Assembly: GCA_000803105.1 (NCBI GenBank)
Contig: JTDA01000003.1
Coordinates: 265,156 to 329,155 of the forward strand
Reading direction: 5' to 3'
DNA length: 64,000 nucleotides
DNA from: Coprobacter secundus
Lineage (GTDB): Bacteria; Bacteroidota; Bacteroidia; Bacteroidales; Coprobacteraceae
Part shown: positions 34,901 to 44,012 of the stretch, piece by piece
Layout: the number at the start of each line of letters is the position of its first letter
Position numbering within the stretch: the first letter of the stretch is position 1
Position numbers and translations under genes: made by a program
The notes under the pieces: model-generated
Databases searched by the model: none
What the model was told of the DNA's origin: nothing
The model's input: the letters and a program-made list of their open reading frames with translations, nothing else

Positions 34901-35594
34901 CTTGGAATGGCCAGTCCAATTCTTTCCCTATTTCATGGCATTTAACAAAGAAATCTTGAAAATTGGATGCCAGAGAAGAGCCGAGACCTCCTTCTGGATT
35001 TACGCCTACACCATCGATACCATAGAATTTTAACATTTGTACGAATTTGCGGGCATATTTGAATTCTCCATTTTCTTTTGTTGTCAGTTTCGGTAAATTG
35101 GGGTCAGAAGAGCCTTCGAAGAAAATCAGGCATCCGGTTTGGACTCCGTTTTTATGAGCGACATCATTGAATACACCGGGTACGCGAATCCATCCATTAG
35201 ACCAATTCCCATGATAGTCAAGATATTGCCACATACTGAAATTATCGGCATCGAAATTGTAGCGGGGGAAAGGGCCCCACGCTTTTGTACTTTCTCCGAC
35301 CGGGCACCACCAAAGCATCTTTCTTTCGTCGGAACGTTCGGTATTTACCTGCATTTCCTGATTCTGAATACGAGTACGAGGGCGAACGCGGGAAATGAAA
35401 AAGTTATCATCGATATATGTTGGGTCTGTACTGTATGGGTCTCCGGGTTCCCATGTATCGAGCATGTCTGCCCAGTTAGAACCCATGCCTCCATTGTTTA
35501 AAACATAGTCGATTGAATAAGAAGGAAGCGATTGTGCTCCGACACTTATGGAACAAGCCATAAGTAAACCTGTTAAGAGTCTTTTTGTTTTCAT
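31944..35594 (-). CDS. GH85-like endo-beta-N-acetylglucosaminidase with LamG and T9SS tail
   Basis: A 1216-residue secreted glycosidase. Signal peptide (1-20). The catalytic TIM barrel (about 30-450) matches GH85: WGPFPRYNFDADNFSMWQYLDYHGNWSNGW-type N-terminal strands (106-135), AHKNGVQTGCLIFFEG and YGIDGVGVNPEGGLG, where Asn199 and Glu201 match the substrate-assisted Asn/Glu pair of the family. A galactose-binding-like domain, Ig-like domains and a LamG domain (about 840-1010) follow. A PKD-like region and a T9SS sorting tail (IYPNPFTESANLLF, then YGMFFVTISKDGK) close the protein. GH85 enzymes cut the chitobiose core of N-glycans. Last gene of the SusCD operon. Confidence 0.85.
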   Translation of the reverse strand: MKTKRLLTGLLMACSISVGAQSLPSYSIDYVLNNGGMGSNWADMLDTWEPGDPYSTDPTYIDDNFFISRVRPRTRIQNQEMQVNTERSDERKMLWWCPVGESTKAWGPFPRYNFDADNFSMWQYLDYHGNWSNGWIRVPGVFNDVAHKNGVQTGCLIFFEGSSDPNLPKLTTKENGEFKYARKFVQMLKFYGIDGVGVNPEGGLGSSLASNFQDFFVKCHEIGKELDWPFQVIWYESQSNSGYVSWTDQLNDNNKDWFSKNGKNVTDAFFLNYNWNSTKLKTSQETATSLGRSTYDVYAGMDIEGRGLHNNAGTSGGWMLLKDYPFSIGLWGNHADNMIHKNANELGSSDLAIQNLYQTKLEMVFSGGHRNPASLPEISNAKRGFSLSDLETFHGIEAFINAKSTINQIPFITRFNLGNGQFFNKEGKTSFPNKWYNIGMQDFLPTWRWWITDNWDKGANVPANAININFSFDDAWYGGSCLKLHGATAKSDVRLFKTELAMADGCEMKITYKMISGGTDPKMSLCISKAGSEYIFSSHKLPNVSKNGEWYTATISMKDLGLSNSDKIACIGLELENTTADYEILLGELSVINTQTSMVPSPITITHAEVLGGQFNGNDVKVIWQCGDKNFDESKGVPVYNDDVNVWYFEIYTRASEQDQPTLCTATTSWAAYVVGAPSNIEDQSVQVGVCAVNPKGERSEIVWSEPMEREIIPLETVIIDKPVIKPNQEFTVSFYDVTHAASKFVLKNAATGEEVLTKDGVTSFTGQIEEEGFYDLEVGSNDPVIYRGFIQITPEETGGISDISDISVSKKEAEVNEEVTYSYEGTKRDGLVSRGLHLTDVESFTIPSNICSKVPFTISCWVKLDENVLSSTEGTAFYNQRTYTDNWPTSDWGDAWWDIMSDYSLNACLLSGSNVQNHDYSMTQGVWTHLAMVVDKNKLAVYFNGKKSAENTNYNHSFRGTGTCYFGGSAANRSGFMGSLDEIQFWDKALTESEVQEAMKGYDPLFGDMPEGLIGYWRFEDDAVNTETGEFYNEGSMSSVTGRVTTRKDNDDITSMSPQFTSGVPALTGIMEINTETKWNLPGANITLDNENAKATYTQAGTYDATVTLENVYGKVEKSVKDIILISDNSSIEENSNIKMNIYPNPFTESANLLFAEAGNYKISVYTTDGTLVNTTSYNVEAGDIKQLKVDGYGMFFVTISKDGKNLKSFKITKK

Positions 35595-35609
35595 GATAAA
35601 AAAATTATA

Positions 35610-36575
35610 TTATTTAATCAGGGATTTTTGTAGATTACTCATTATGATGATTCCGCTCCGTCTCATGGCAAAGGTGTAAGTTCCTTCTTGGACTTTATCA
35701 TCAGGTAGAATGAGGGTCAATATATGAGTTTCTGTATCAAACTTTTGAGTATTTAATTTGATGCTTGTCGTTGTACCCTTAGGCAGACGAACAGAAATAG
35801 CGTCGTTGGCAAGTATCTCGTCAAGTTTGAAGTACACTTTATATTTTCCATCAGTAGGGTCTTTGGTAATTGGGGAGTCATCGACGAAGCCTTTTTTGAT
35901 AAAATCAAATTGGAGTAGTTTCTCAGTCAATCCAAATTCCCAACGATTGATATTTAATGTCCATGGGCCATCAGTCATTTCGTCTTTAGGTAGAGTTAGT
36001 TTTACCGATTGGTTTTCGCTTGTAGCACCAGTTTCTACTTTGATAATGAATCCTTCCTCAGAACGGTAGATTAGAGTGTCTGAGGTGCTTTCCCAACCTG
36101 AAGCATCGATTGTTATCATATCGATATTAGAATTATAATCGATATCTTTATTTGCCAATAGTACAAGATTGACTTTACCTACCGGGTCTTCTTCTTGGCC
36201 CCTTCTGACCTTTACGTTCCATTCTCCGATAGTCCATTCATCCCGACGTTCAAGTTTGGCGCATACAGAATCGGCGTAATAAGCCAATCCATCGTCGCCT
36301 ACACCATCCAACCTTTCTACAAATCCCCATGGTACATTTAGAGTCGTTCCGTCTTTCTCCATTACGATTTGGTCGGTAGATTGTATTCCCGGCATATATG
36401 CAGTGAAGCCGGCTCCGGCATTGAGTACAACTTCTTTTTCTTCACCGATAGCTAATTTGAAATCGGTGATCAAGTTGTTGTTTGTTTTATATATTATTGT
36501 GTTATTTTCGTCGTCGGAGCATGAGCAAATTGTAAGCATGAATAACGCTCCTAATACGAGCCATTTGTTTTTCAT
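35610..36575 (-). CDS. PUL lipoprotein, putative surface glycan-binding protein
   Basis: A 321-residue lipoprotein: the signal peptide ends ICSC (Cys about 19) and the next residues SDDENN are acidic, an outer-membrane surface-export signal common in Bacteroidota. The rest is all-beta, with three or four repeats of strand-rich domains that look immunoglobulin-like. No enzymatic motif. Its position between the SusD gene and the GH85-like gene (20 and 15 base spacings) matches SusE/SusF-type surface glycan-binding proteins. I do not recognise the exact family. Confidence 0.6.
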   Translation of the reverse strand: MKNKWLVLGALFMLTICSCSDDENNTIIYKTNNNLITDFKLAIGEEKEVVLNAGAGFTAYMPGIQSTDQIVMEKDGTTLNVPWGFVERLDGVGDDGLAYYADSVCAKLERRDEWTIGEWNVKVRRGQEEDPVGKVNLVLLANKDIDYNSNIDMITIDASGWESTSDTLIYRSEEGFIIKVETGATSENQSVKLTLPKDEMTDGPWTLNINRWEFGLTEKLLQFDFIKKGFVDDSPITKDPTDGKYKVYFKLDEILANDAISVRLPKGTTTSIKLNTQKFDTETHILTLILPDDKVQEGTYTFAMRRSGIIIMSNLQKSLIK

Positions 36576-36594
36576 ATTTCGTTTATTTTAATTT

Positions 36595-38247
36595 TTAGAA
36601 ATTAGATTTATTGACATCCCACCATAACCGAGTTCCTTGTAAATCGGGACCTCCAAGCGCGTCAAGTCCTGTACTTTCAATGTCGTCAGCTACTTCTAAG
36701 TCTCCGTCTCGGGAGAAGGGAATGCGTCTTATACCATATTTCGGGTCGATACTGCCGTCCCCGTCTGCTTCCGAATTTGTAACTGGAGCGATTTGTTTAG
36801 GATAACCTGTGCGTCTCATGTCTGTCCAAGCGACTAAAGACATAGGGAATAATGCAATCCATTTTTGAGTGATAATTTGTTCGAGGTGTTCTTCGTTTGA
36901 GCCTGATGCCAGCCATTTGTTGGGGATTGTCAAGACGCCATCGACATTTTGGAATACATTATAATAATCGATGTAATTTTCATTCCCGGCTTTTTCAGAT
37001 TGCATGTATGTCTGGCAGGCATCAGACGTAAAGCCGAATTCGTTGAAACTGGCTCTGATTCCGGCTTCGTAGAGGGCCTGAGGGGTACCATTCATATTCC
37101 AGCCATATAATGCACCTTCAGCTCGGAGAAAAAGAACTTCCGATACTTTGAATATCATTAGTTTTTGCATACTGAAGTTTTGTGATAGTTTGCTGAAAGA
37201 GATGTATGCCGGAGATGAAGATTGGTCAGAGGTAAGAGTTCCGTTACGCATACTGGCAAAACCTTGGTTGGCCTGTAGAGATACTTTTCCGGAACGGTCT
37301 ATAATGTCAGCCGAATTTTTTTCAAAAAAGCTTTCTAACATGGGATGTCCGGTTCTGAGCAAAATATTATGCAGATTTGCATTCAGGCGAGTATCTACCC
37401 AAGATGAGGAAATTTTCCAGAGCGGATGTCTTTCTTTGTTGTATAATGTATATAAGTCCATTCCAACATCTCCGTCACTTTCTTCCAAAACTCCGTTTCT
37501 TACGGCATCTTCAGCAATTTGCTTGGCTTTTTCCGGTTGGATTTTGACAATATTCAAGGCCATTCTCAGTCGAAGAGAATTGGCAAATTTTATCCATTTG
37601 CTCAAATTTCCTCCGGCGATTTTATCTATTCCGGAAATTGTAATTTTCATCTCTTCACTTAGGTTGTTTTCGTATTTTTTGAGTATTGCGATATCTTTTT
37701 CAAGGTCAGTAAAAATTGAGTCATAAATCAGTTCTTCAGCATCATATACCAAAGGATGAGATTCTTGCAATCTTTTATTCGCATTATATGGGAAAGGGCC
37801 ATGTACATTTACAAATTGGTGTGCTGCATAAGAAAAGAGAATATTGGCAATTGCTCCTAAAGGTTCTGCGTTTAGCCGTTTGGCTGAGGTCATTACGGGG
37901 ACGGTTGCTTGTGCTACCCAGGACATGTTTGCTTTAGGGCCGCTTGCAAAATTATCATTTATTTCAAATGTCGAGTTGATGCGTCCACTAAAGTTATGGG
38001 GCAGACACATATACCCGCAATAATTATCGATATGAAGGTTGAACTGATATTGGTATTTATGTTCCCTTTTGTCTATAAGTTGTTCCTGAGCTGTAATGAG
38101 TAATCCTGCGGCCGTAGAAATGTTAGATACCGAGTCTACTGCTTGTTCCATCGTATTCCCTCCGGCTAAATTATCTTCAACTCCGTCGTAGCAACTTGCC
38201 ATCATGATTGCAGTAGTGCATATATATAAAATGTTTTTTTTCTTCAT
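36595..38247 (-). CDS. SusD/RagB-family outer-membrane lipoprotein
   Basis: A 550-residue surface lipoprotein with lipobox MASC (Cys about 19) followed by an acidic YDGVEDN stretch. The helical TPR-like fold of SusD is shown by AEPLGAIANILFSYAAHQFVNVHGPFPYN in the first third and by LFPMSLVAWTDMRRTGYP near the C-terminus, with an RIPFSRDGD closing segment. It belongs to the SusD-like_2 subgroup. SusD forms the lid over the SusC channel and hands it oligosaccharides or peptides. It follows the SusC gene by 20 bases. Confidence 0.93.
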   Translation of the reverse strand: MKKKNILYICTTAIMMASCYDGVEDNLAGGNTMEQAVDSVSNISTAAGLLITAQEQLIDKREHKYQYQFNLHIDNYCGYMCLPHNFSGRINSTFEINDNFASGPKANMSWVAQATVPVMTSAKRLNAEPLGAIANILFSYAAHQFVNVHGPFPYNANKRLQESHPLVYDAEELIYDSIFTDLEKDIAILKKYENNLSEEMKITISGIDKIAGGNLSKWIKFANSLRLRMALNIVKIQPEKAKQIAEDAVRNGVLEESDGDVGMDLYTLYNKERHPLWKISSSWVDTRLNANLHNILLRTGHPMLESFFEKNSADIIDRSGKVSLQANQGFASMRNGTLTSDQSSSPAYISFSKLSQNFSMQKLMIFKVSEVLFLRAEGALYGWNMNGTPQALYEAGIRASFNEFGFTSDACQTYMQSEKAGNENYIDYYNVFQNVDGVLTIPNKWLASGSNEEHLEQIITQKWIALFPMSLVAWTDMRRTGYPKQIAPVTNSEADGDGSIDPKYGIRRIPFSRDGDLEVADDIESTGLDALGGPDLQGTRLWWDVNKSNF

Positions 38248-38267
38248 TACTGTAATATTAAGAGATT

Positions 38268-41200
38268 TTAGAATGAGAGTTTTAATGTAATTCCTGTGCT
38301 GCGGGAAGTAGGCAGACTGAAGCAGTCTATACCGCTATATCCGTTTGAGGTGGATACGGATATATTCGGATCGACAGGCGCTTTTTTGTATATAAAGAAT
38401 AAGTTACGTCCTACGGCTGAAATAGAAAGGTTTTTTCCTTTGCCGAACAGGTCTTGAAATGTATAACCGATGGAGATTTCTCTCATACGGAGGTTTGTTG
38501 CATCATATGCATATTCGGATAGAGCAGCTTGTCCTCCTCCGATTTTTTGGTAATATTCTTTTGCCGGAGAAATCTGTCCGTCCGGAAGACGTATTCCGGG
38601 GACAGGACGCTTGACAAGTTTTCCGTCAATTATATCTTCTTGCAGATATACATATTGGCCGTTACGGGCATCACCACTTCTTTTGGAAACCCCGTAATAA
38701 TCCAGTTTTGCTTCTGTCAGAGATACAATGGTTCCTCCGATTTTTCCGTCGATAAGAAAGTAAAGAGAGAAATTTTTATAGTTAATCGTGTTATTCCATC
38801 CAAGGTATATATCGGAGTTTGCATTACCGATATATGTATTACAGTCATTGGTAATACGGGGTACACCGTTTCTATCGAGAATATAACTGCCGTCTTCGCG
38901 AGTTTGGATAGAGTTGGCATATAAATCTCCGTATGATTCGCCTACTTTATAAAGTAGTTTTAATCCTGAATCTTGTCCAAGATCGACGATATGAGTTTTC
39001 CCATTATTATAGGTTTCTAAGATTTTATTATCGTTGTATGAAATATTGAAACCGGTTTTCCATGACCAATTGCGGTTGATAAGCCAATGATAGTTTGTGG
39101 TAAATTCAATACCTCTGTTACGTATTTTTCCGCTATTGATAGGTTTTGTTCCCGCTACTGCCGCTGCAATTGCAAGATATTGGTTATGCATTACGGAATT
39201 ATAGAAAGTCAAGTCCCAGTCCCAGGCATTACGGAAGAAGGCTCCTTCAAATCCTAATTCGGTAGATGTAACTGTTTCAGGGCGGGGGTCATCGAATCCG
39301 GTGTAGGTCCTCGGTGTATATCCTCCGGAAGCAAAGTTATAATCTAATTCACCGAACAGGATACTGGGGATGGAGTTCCCAACTTGACTATAAGAGAGAC
39401 GCACTTTCAGCAAATTGAATCGATCAGATGTTAATTTAAAGGCTTCATTAATGAGTACATTACCTCCTGCCGAAAAGTATGCATAACTGGGTTTTGCACC
39501 GTAAGGGACAAATTGTTGAAATGCCATAGACCAGTCATTACGGGCACTGAAATCGATATATGCCATCTCTTTATAACCTAAAGAAACTGTCCCGAAAATA
39601 GAGTGTTCCCAGTCTTTTTTAGTTGAGTATGTATTGTTATAAAGGGCAGGCGCTTTGATGTTCTCAGGGACGAAGACATTAGGTATAGCTGTAGTATCGC
39701 CCATGGTATAATATAGTGAGAGTGATTCGTAATGAGTTTCACGCATACTGCCACCTACGTTTACAGAGAGGTCGAAGTCTCCGATTTTTTTATTATAGTT
39801 GACCAATATATCTCCAAAAGTTTGTGTATCTGTGTTTGCCCCGTTGTAATATACTGAATTGTATACATTTTTACCTTTTGTTCCATGCCATGTTTCTCCG
39901 GTAGAGCTATTTTTGCTCGTATCAAAATTGAAGCGGACTTGAGCCGATAAGCCTTTGGCAATATTTACTTTGGCCCCGATATTGGTATAGAATCTTTCAA
40001 TATGGGTCGTATTGTTGATACGGTTTTGTATCCAATAAGGAGAGTTGCCGTTTTCTTCATTTTGCCAAGGCCATACTTGAATAGGTCCTTCTCCTATTTT
40101 TCTGGGGGTTCCGTCACTGTTCCAGTTGCTTTTGTCCAAAGCATATAGGTTACCGTATGTTTCCTGATTTTTTTTGAAGTAACGTATGTCTGCATTTCTG
40201 GGCATTAGATATAGATTGTAGATAGGATTGCCGAAGTACCCAGATGTGGGGTTGTTGTTGGACTCTTGTTTGACATAATTGGCAGAGAAGTTCAACTCCA
40301 GAATTCCTTTGAAAAAGTTAAAATTATTTCTATAGTTGAAAGCATGCCGGGAAAACTTGTTGTTAGGTATCATCCCGCTAGCTTGTGTATTGCCATACGA
40401 AAAATAACTCTGAGATAGTTTGTTCCCTCCTGAAATAGAAACAGTATTATTAAAGTTTGTCCCTACTTGTAAAAAGTTACGTACATTATCTTGGGCACTA
40501 TTGCGGGCATATGGAATTTCGGATAGTGTGGTATTAGAGAGGTTCCCGATGCGTTCGCCCCAGGACATACTGCTTAAGCGTCGCCTCTGTACGGGGTTGA
40601 TTACTTCTCCTCTACCGAAAGAGCCATCCGCATAATATTCAAGAGCCCCTCCGTATGTATTTTGGAATTCGGGTGTTATCAGAGGGGTTTCAAACGTTGT
40701 ACTACTCGATATATCAATAGAAAGACGACCTTCCTGTCCTTTCTTGGTGGTTATTAGCAAAACTCCGTTTGCTGCCCGACTTCCATAAAGGGCCGAGGCG
40801 TTGGCCCCTTTTAGTATATTGATGCTTTCGATATCGTCGGGATTGATATTTGAAAGTCCGTCTCCACCGTCGTGCCCACCTCCATAGGCAATATTACCTT
40901 CGATTTGCCCGTTTTGATGATCAGCCATAGGAATGCCGTCTATTACGATTAATGGAGAATTATTTCCTAAAATTGAGGCATTACCACGAATCAAAACTTT
41001 AGATGAGCTTCCGGCTCCTGTGGCATTGGGTGTAATTACGACACCGGCGGTCTTTCCTTGAAGGGCATTTACAAAGTTTGTATTTTTTACTCGGGTCAAT
41101 TCTTCCCCATCTACTTTTTGAGTCGCATAAGTCAACGATTTTGATTTTCTTTCTATTCCCATTGCGGTCACAACGACTTCACCTAACATTTGAGTATTTT

Positions 41201-41555
41201 CTGTCATCACAACGTTAAAGTCTTTTGTGTTTTTTATCGGGAGAGAAATTTTTTGGAATCCTGTGTAAGAAAATTGCAAGACTGCATCTTCAGAAGGTAC
41301 AGTAATAGAATAATTTCCATCGATATCGGTCATCGTTCCTTTAGTCGTACCTACGACCAAAACATTTACACCGATAAGCGGTTCTCCTTGCGAGTCTTTT
41401 ACTTTGCCTTTAATAACTCGCTGCTGTTGTGCGTTCATTTCCACTTGTACAATTTTATTTTCCGCCTTAACTTCTTTTGCAATGGTATTGTTTACACCCA
41501 AAACAAGAAGGGAAAAAGCAATCAGGCTGAACCTGTACTTCAAAATCGACTTCAT
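38268..41555 (-). CDS. SusC/RagA-family TonB-dependent outer-membrane transporter
   Basis: A 1095-residue outer-membrane transporter. Signal peptide (about 1-26); a carboxypeptidase-regulatory-like domain (about 50-125; GKVKDSQGEPLIGVNVLVVGTT); TonB box and plug (about 130-270; LGEVVVTAMGIERK, then GKTAGVVITPNATGAGSSSKVLIRG); then a 22-stranded barrel ending with the typical aromatic C-terminus (TGITLKLSF). The motif SALYGSRAANGVLLITTKKG is diagnostic of SusC. With the SusD protein it imports glycan pieces. First gene of the operon SusC-SusD-lipoprotein-GH85; no hybrid two-component or sigma/anti-sigma regulator gene lies nearby. Confidence 0.95.
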   Translation of the reverse strand: MKSILKYRFSLIAFSLLVLGVNNTIAKEVKAENKIVQVEMNAQQQRVIKGKVKDSQGEPLIGVNVLVVGTTKGTMTDIDGNYSITVPSEDAVLQFSYTGFQKISLPIKNTKDFNVVMTENTQMLGEVVVTAMGIERKSKSLTYATQKVDGEELTRVKNTNFVNALQGKTAGVVITPNATGAGSSSKVLIRGNASILGNNSPLIVIDGIPMADHQNGQIEGNIAYGGGHDGGDGLSNINPDDIESINILKGANASALYGSRAANGVLLITTKKGQEGRLSIDISSSTTFETPLITPEFQNTYGGALEYYADGSFGRGEVINPVQRRRLSSMSWGERIGNLSNTTLSEIPYARNSAQDNVRNFLQVGTNFNNTVSISGGNKLSQSYFSYGNTQASGMIPNNKFSRHAFNYRNNFNFFKGILELNFSANYVKQESNNNPTSGYFGNPIYNLYLMPRNADIRYFKKNQETYGNLYALDKSNWNSDGTPRKIGEGPIQVWPWQNEENGNSPYWIQNRINNTTHIERFYTNIGAKVNIAKGLSAQVRFNFDTSKNSSTGETWHGTKGKNVYNSVYYNGANTDTQTFGDILVNYNKKIGDFDLSVNVGGSMRETHYESLSLYYTMGDTTAIPNVFVPENIKAPALYNNTYSTKKDWEHSIFGTVSLGYKEMAYIDFSARNDWSMAFQQFVPYGAKPSYAYFSAGGNVLINEAFKLTSDRFNLLKVRLSYSQVGNSIPSILFGELDYNFASGGYTPRTYTGFDDPRPETVTSTELGFEGAFFRNAWDWDLTFYNSVMHNQYLAIAAAVAGTKPINSGKIRNRGIEFTTNYHWLINRNWSWKTGFNISYNDNKILETYNNGKTHIVDLGQDSGLKLLYKVGESYGDLYANSIQTREDGSYILDRNGVPRITNDCNTYIGNANSDIYLGWNNTINYKNFSLYFLIDGKIGGTIVSLTEAKLDYYGVSKRSGDARNGQYVYLQEDIIDGKLVKRPVPGIRLPDGQISPAKEYYQKIGGGQAALSEYAYDATNLRMREISIGYTFQDLFGKGKNLSISAVGRNLFFIYKKAPVDPNISVSTSNGYSGIDCFSLPTSRSTGITLKLSF

Positions 41556-41580
41556 TGGTATTCAGAAATTTAGTTACTCG

Positions 41581-41616
41581 TAATAAAATTTCTCTGAAAG
41601 GAGAATAATTTTATTA
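41581..41616 (-). promoter_or_regulatory. Inverted repeat in the likely 5' leader of the PUL operon
   Basis: TAATAAAATT (41581-41590) and AATTTTATTA (41607-41616) pair perfectly; inside them TCTC (41591-41594) and GAGA (41601-41604) can also pair around a 6-base loop. It lies 25-60 bases upstream of the susC start codon and shares GTAATAAAATT with the palindrome at 23191-23216. Confidence 0.4.
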
Positions 41617-41920
41617 GCAAATCTTTTGTTAATAATTATTTTTTTTCTGCGGACTAATATATTGTATATTGTGATAGAGTAAAAAAAAATTCACAAATCT
41701 TAAAATTATAATATATATTAATAAATATAAATTTTAGCATTATTCTTATTTTTAAAAGCATAAGATTTTTCTGAAAAATTGTAAAAGGGGAGTAGGAAAA
41801 AGGAAGAAGTGAAGAAGATTTGATTTTATTTTTTGAATCGATGTGGACCGGGAATTTTTGTAATTGTCAATTTTATTATTCCTTTAAATCAGAGATTCTT
41901 TGAGTAGGTAGTTTGGCAAT

Positions 41921-41961
41921 AAAAAATGCATCATAAGTATTGATATATTCCTATGATGCAT
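41921..41961 (-). terminator. Terminator of the Na/Pi transporter gene
   Basis: Perfect 10-base stem ATGCATCATA (41926-41935) with TATGATGCAT (41952-41961), followed on the minus strand by a T-tract. Confidence 0.75.
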
Positions 41962-41993
41962 CTTTAAATTTTTTGTATTCTATATACAGGATT

Positions 41994-43811
41994 CTAATTT
42001 TTAATTCCTCGTTTTTCTTTAACGGCTTCTATAACATTGATTACGTAGTCTCCTAATTTTTCACATTCTGAAATGATATCCATGAAGTGAGTTCCGGACT
42101 GGTATTCGTATTTTTTTGAGTTTATATTTTCTATATTTTGTGTACGTAACTGATTACGATAATTATTTATCTCCATTTCTTTATTGTATGCTTTGTTGAA
42201 GTCTGCATCTGTAGCATCGTTTTTGTTGAGAATTATAATCATATTTTCAATGGCTTCGCTGACCAATCGGAGCATGGTATCTACATCCTGTACGATTTCG
42301 TCGGTAAACGTAGCCTTCGACTCTTGCTTGCGCAGTAGAGTCCGGGCCAGATGGAAACAGCTGTCTCCGATACTTTCGATTTCTGAGGTCATTGTGAGCA
42401 TGGCACTTACCTGAAGCTTACCTTCATAACTTAAGCGTCCGTCAGCTACGCTGTTTAGATAATTTGCAATTTCCAGCTCCATACGATCACTTATTTTTTC
42501 GTATTTTTCTATACGACTATATATTTTTGAATAAGCTTCACTCCCTTCTTTTTCGTGTACTAAGTCCTTGACCATACCTAACATCCTTTGGGTACGTTCG
42601 GCATATACGGCAATTTCTTTTTTTACCTGGAGAAGAGATAATTCGGAAGTCGACAGTAAACCACCGGATATAAATTTGAGTTGAAATTCTTCATCATCGC
42701 TGTGTTTGACAGTAATTACTCGTGTTACAATGTAAACATATAGTTTTACAAACCATACCATAATGAGTACGTTGATGATATTGAATACTGTATGGAACAA
42801 GGACAGAGCGTATGAGACGGTAACTTGAGCGGCTAAAAATTGGGAGCGTAAAGCCGCTTCCCCGGAAGTAAGGTTACTTATATTCTCGGCAGAGATTTTA
42901 TTTACAACTTCCGGACTTTGATGGCTGATCAGATTCATCAGGTCGGTAGGGGAACCTCCGGTCATTTCATGCACCAGGAACGAGATGAAACGTGTGAATG
43001 GATAAAATAAGAGGAGAACCCAACAGACACCGAATATATTAAACATAAAATGTGCAAAGGCAGCCCGTTTTGCAGAGACATTACCCGATAGAGCTGCCAG
43101 ATTGGCTGTAATGGTGGTACCTATATTTTCCCCTAATACCATTGCAGCGGCTATATCGAAAGAAATCCATCCTTTGCTGCACATAATTAGAGTAATAGCC
43201 ATGGTAGCGCTGGAAGACTGTACGATAATGGTAACGATAGTTCCGATTAATAGGAAAAGCAGTACCGAGAAAAATCCCATGTTGGTGTATTCTCTGAGGA
43301 ACGATAGGATTTCCGGATTGCTTTGTAAGTCGGGAACCGAGTTTTTCAGAAAGTCGAGTCCCATAAACAAGAATGCAAAGCCAATAATGAATTCTCCCCA
43401 GGATCGGCGTTTGCTACTGCCGGAAAAAATGAATGGGATAGATAATCCGATGAGAGGAAGGGCAAAAAGGCTTATGTTGACTTTGAATCCGAAAATGGAG
43501 ATGATCCAGGCTGTAACGGTAGTACCTACGTTGGCACCCATGATTACGGTGATGGACTGGGTCAGAGATAGAAGTCCGGCATTGACAAAACTGACAACCA
43601 TTACGGTCGTTGCTGATGATGATTGGATAAGAGCGGTAATCAGTACTCCTGTCAGCACTCCAGTCACCCGATTGGTCGTCATTGCCGTAAGTATGCTTCT
43701 CAACCGGTCGCCTGCCACTTTTTGTAATCCCTCGCTCATGACTTTCATCCCATACAAGAAAAGCCCTAAAGAGCCAATAAGGGTCAAAAAGTCGAAAAAA
43801 GTGTACTCCAT
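41994..43811 (-). CDS. Na/Pi cotransporter family protein with PhoU-like domain
   Basis: A 605-residue inner-membrane protein. The N-terminal two thirds (about 5-370) hold two inverted NaPi-II repeats, each with a QSSSATT or QSSSATM motif (about 63-69 and 196-202), which forms the sodium/phosphate site. The C-terminal part (about 385-600) is a helical PhoU-like domain. It would import phosphate driven by sodium; the PhoU-like part may regulate it. It is transcribed alone; a -7 element (TATTTTTG) is at 43894-43901 on the minus strand, and it is divergent from the nucleoside kinase gene. Confidence 0.92.
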   Translation of the reverse strand: MEYTFFDFLTLIGSLGLFLYGMKVMSEGLQKVAGDRLRSILTAMTTNRVTGVLTGVLITALIQSSSATTVMVVSFVNAGLLSLTQSITVIMGANVGTTVTAWIISIFGFKVNISLFALPLIGLSIPFIFSGSSKRRSWGEFIIGFAFLFMGLDFLKNSVPDLQSNPEILSFLREYTNMGFFSVLLFLLIGTIVTIIVQSSSATMAITLIMCSKGWISFDIAAAMVLGENIGTTITANLAALSGNVSAKRAAFAHFMFNIFGVCWVLLLFYPFTRFISFLVHEMTGGSPTDLMNLISHQSPEVVNKISAENISNLTSGEAALRSQFLAAQVTVSYALSLFHTVFNIINVLIMVWFVKLYVYIVTRVITVKHSDDEEFQLKFISGGLLSTSELSLLQVKKEIAVYAERTQRMLGMVKDLVHEKEGSEAYSKIYSRIEKYEKISDRMELEIANYLNSVADGRLSYEGKLQVSAMLTMTSEIESIGDSCFHLARTLLRKQESKATFTDEIVQDVDTMLRLVSEAIENMIIILNKNDATDADFNKAYNKEMEINNYRNQLRTQNIENINSKKYEYQSGTHFMDIISECEKLGDYVINVIEAVKEKRGIKN

Positions 43812-43893
43812 TTCAATTAGTTTATTTGATTTGTTGTTTTATACAAGACTTCTTGATATATTTGGTAAATAATGTGTCAAATCATTTTTTTTG

Positions 43894-43901
43894 CAAAAAT
43901 A
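43894..43901 (-). promoter_or_regulatory. -7 element (TATTTTTG) of Na/Pi transporter gene
   Basis: Exact TAnnTTTG match on the minus strand 83 bases upstream of the start. Confidence 0.45.
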
Positions 43902-43930
43902 GTAAAAATAAGTGATTTGCCGTAAGTTTA

Positions 43931-43938
43931 TATATTTG
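43931..43938 (+). promoter_or_regulatory. -7 element (TATATTTG) of nucleoside kinase gene
   Basis: Exact TAnnTTTG match 75 bases upstream of the ATG; no -33 element at the usual distance. Confidence 0.45.
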
Positions 43939-44012
43939 AATTTTAATGGAAATGCAATATTTATTCAATGTAAAAAAGGAATATAATATTTGTTTTTGAA
44001 GAAGGAGGATGC

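Larger units (their letters stand above)
41556..41993. other. AT-rich intergenic region upstream of the susC-type gene
   Basis: 438 bases, extremely AT-rich, with no supported gene. It holds an inverted repeat in the likely susC leader (41581-41616) and the terminator of the Na/Pi transporter gene (41921-41961). No good TAnnTTTG element was found on the minus strand. Confidence 0.5.

Noticed and set aside
43102..43872. 256-codon plus-strand open frame
   Set aside because: Antisense to the Na/Pi transporter with its two QSSS motifs.
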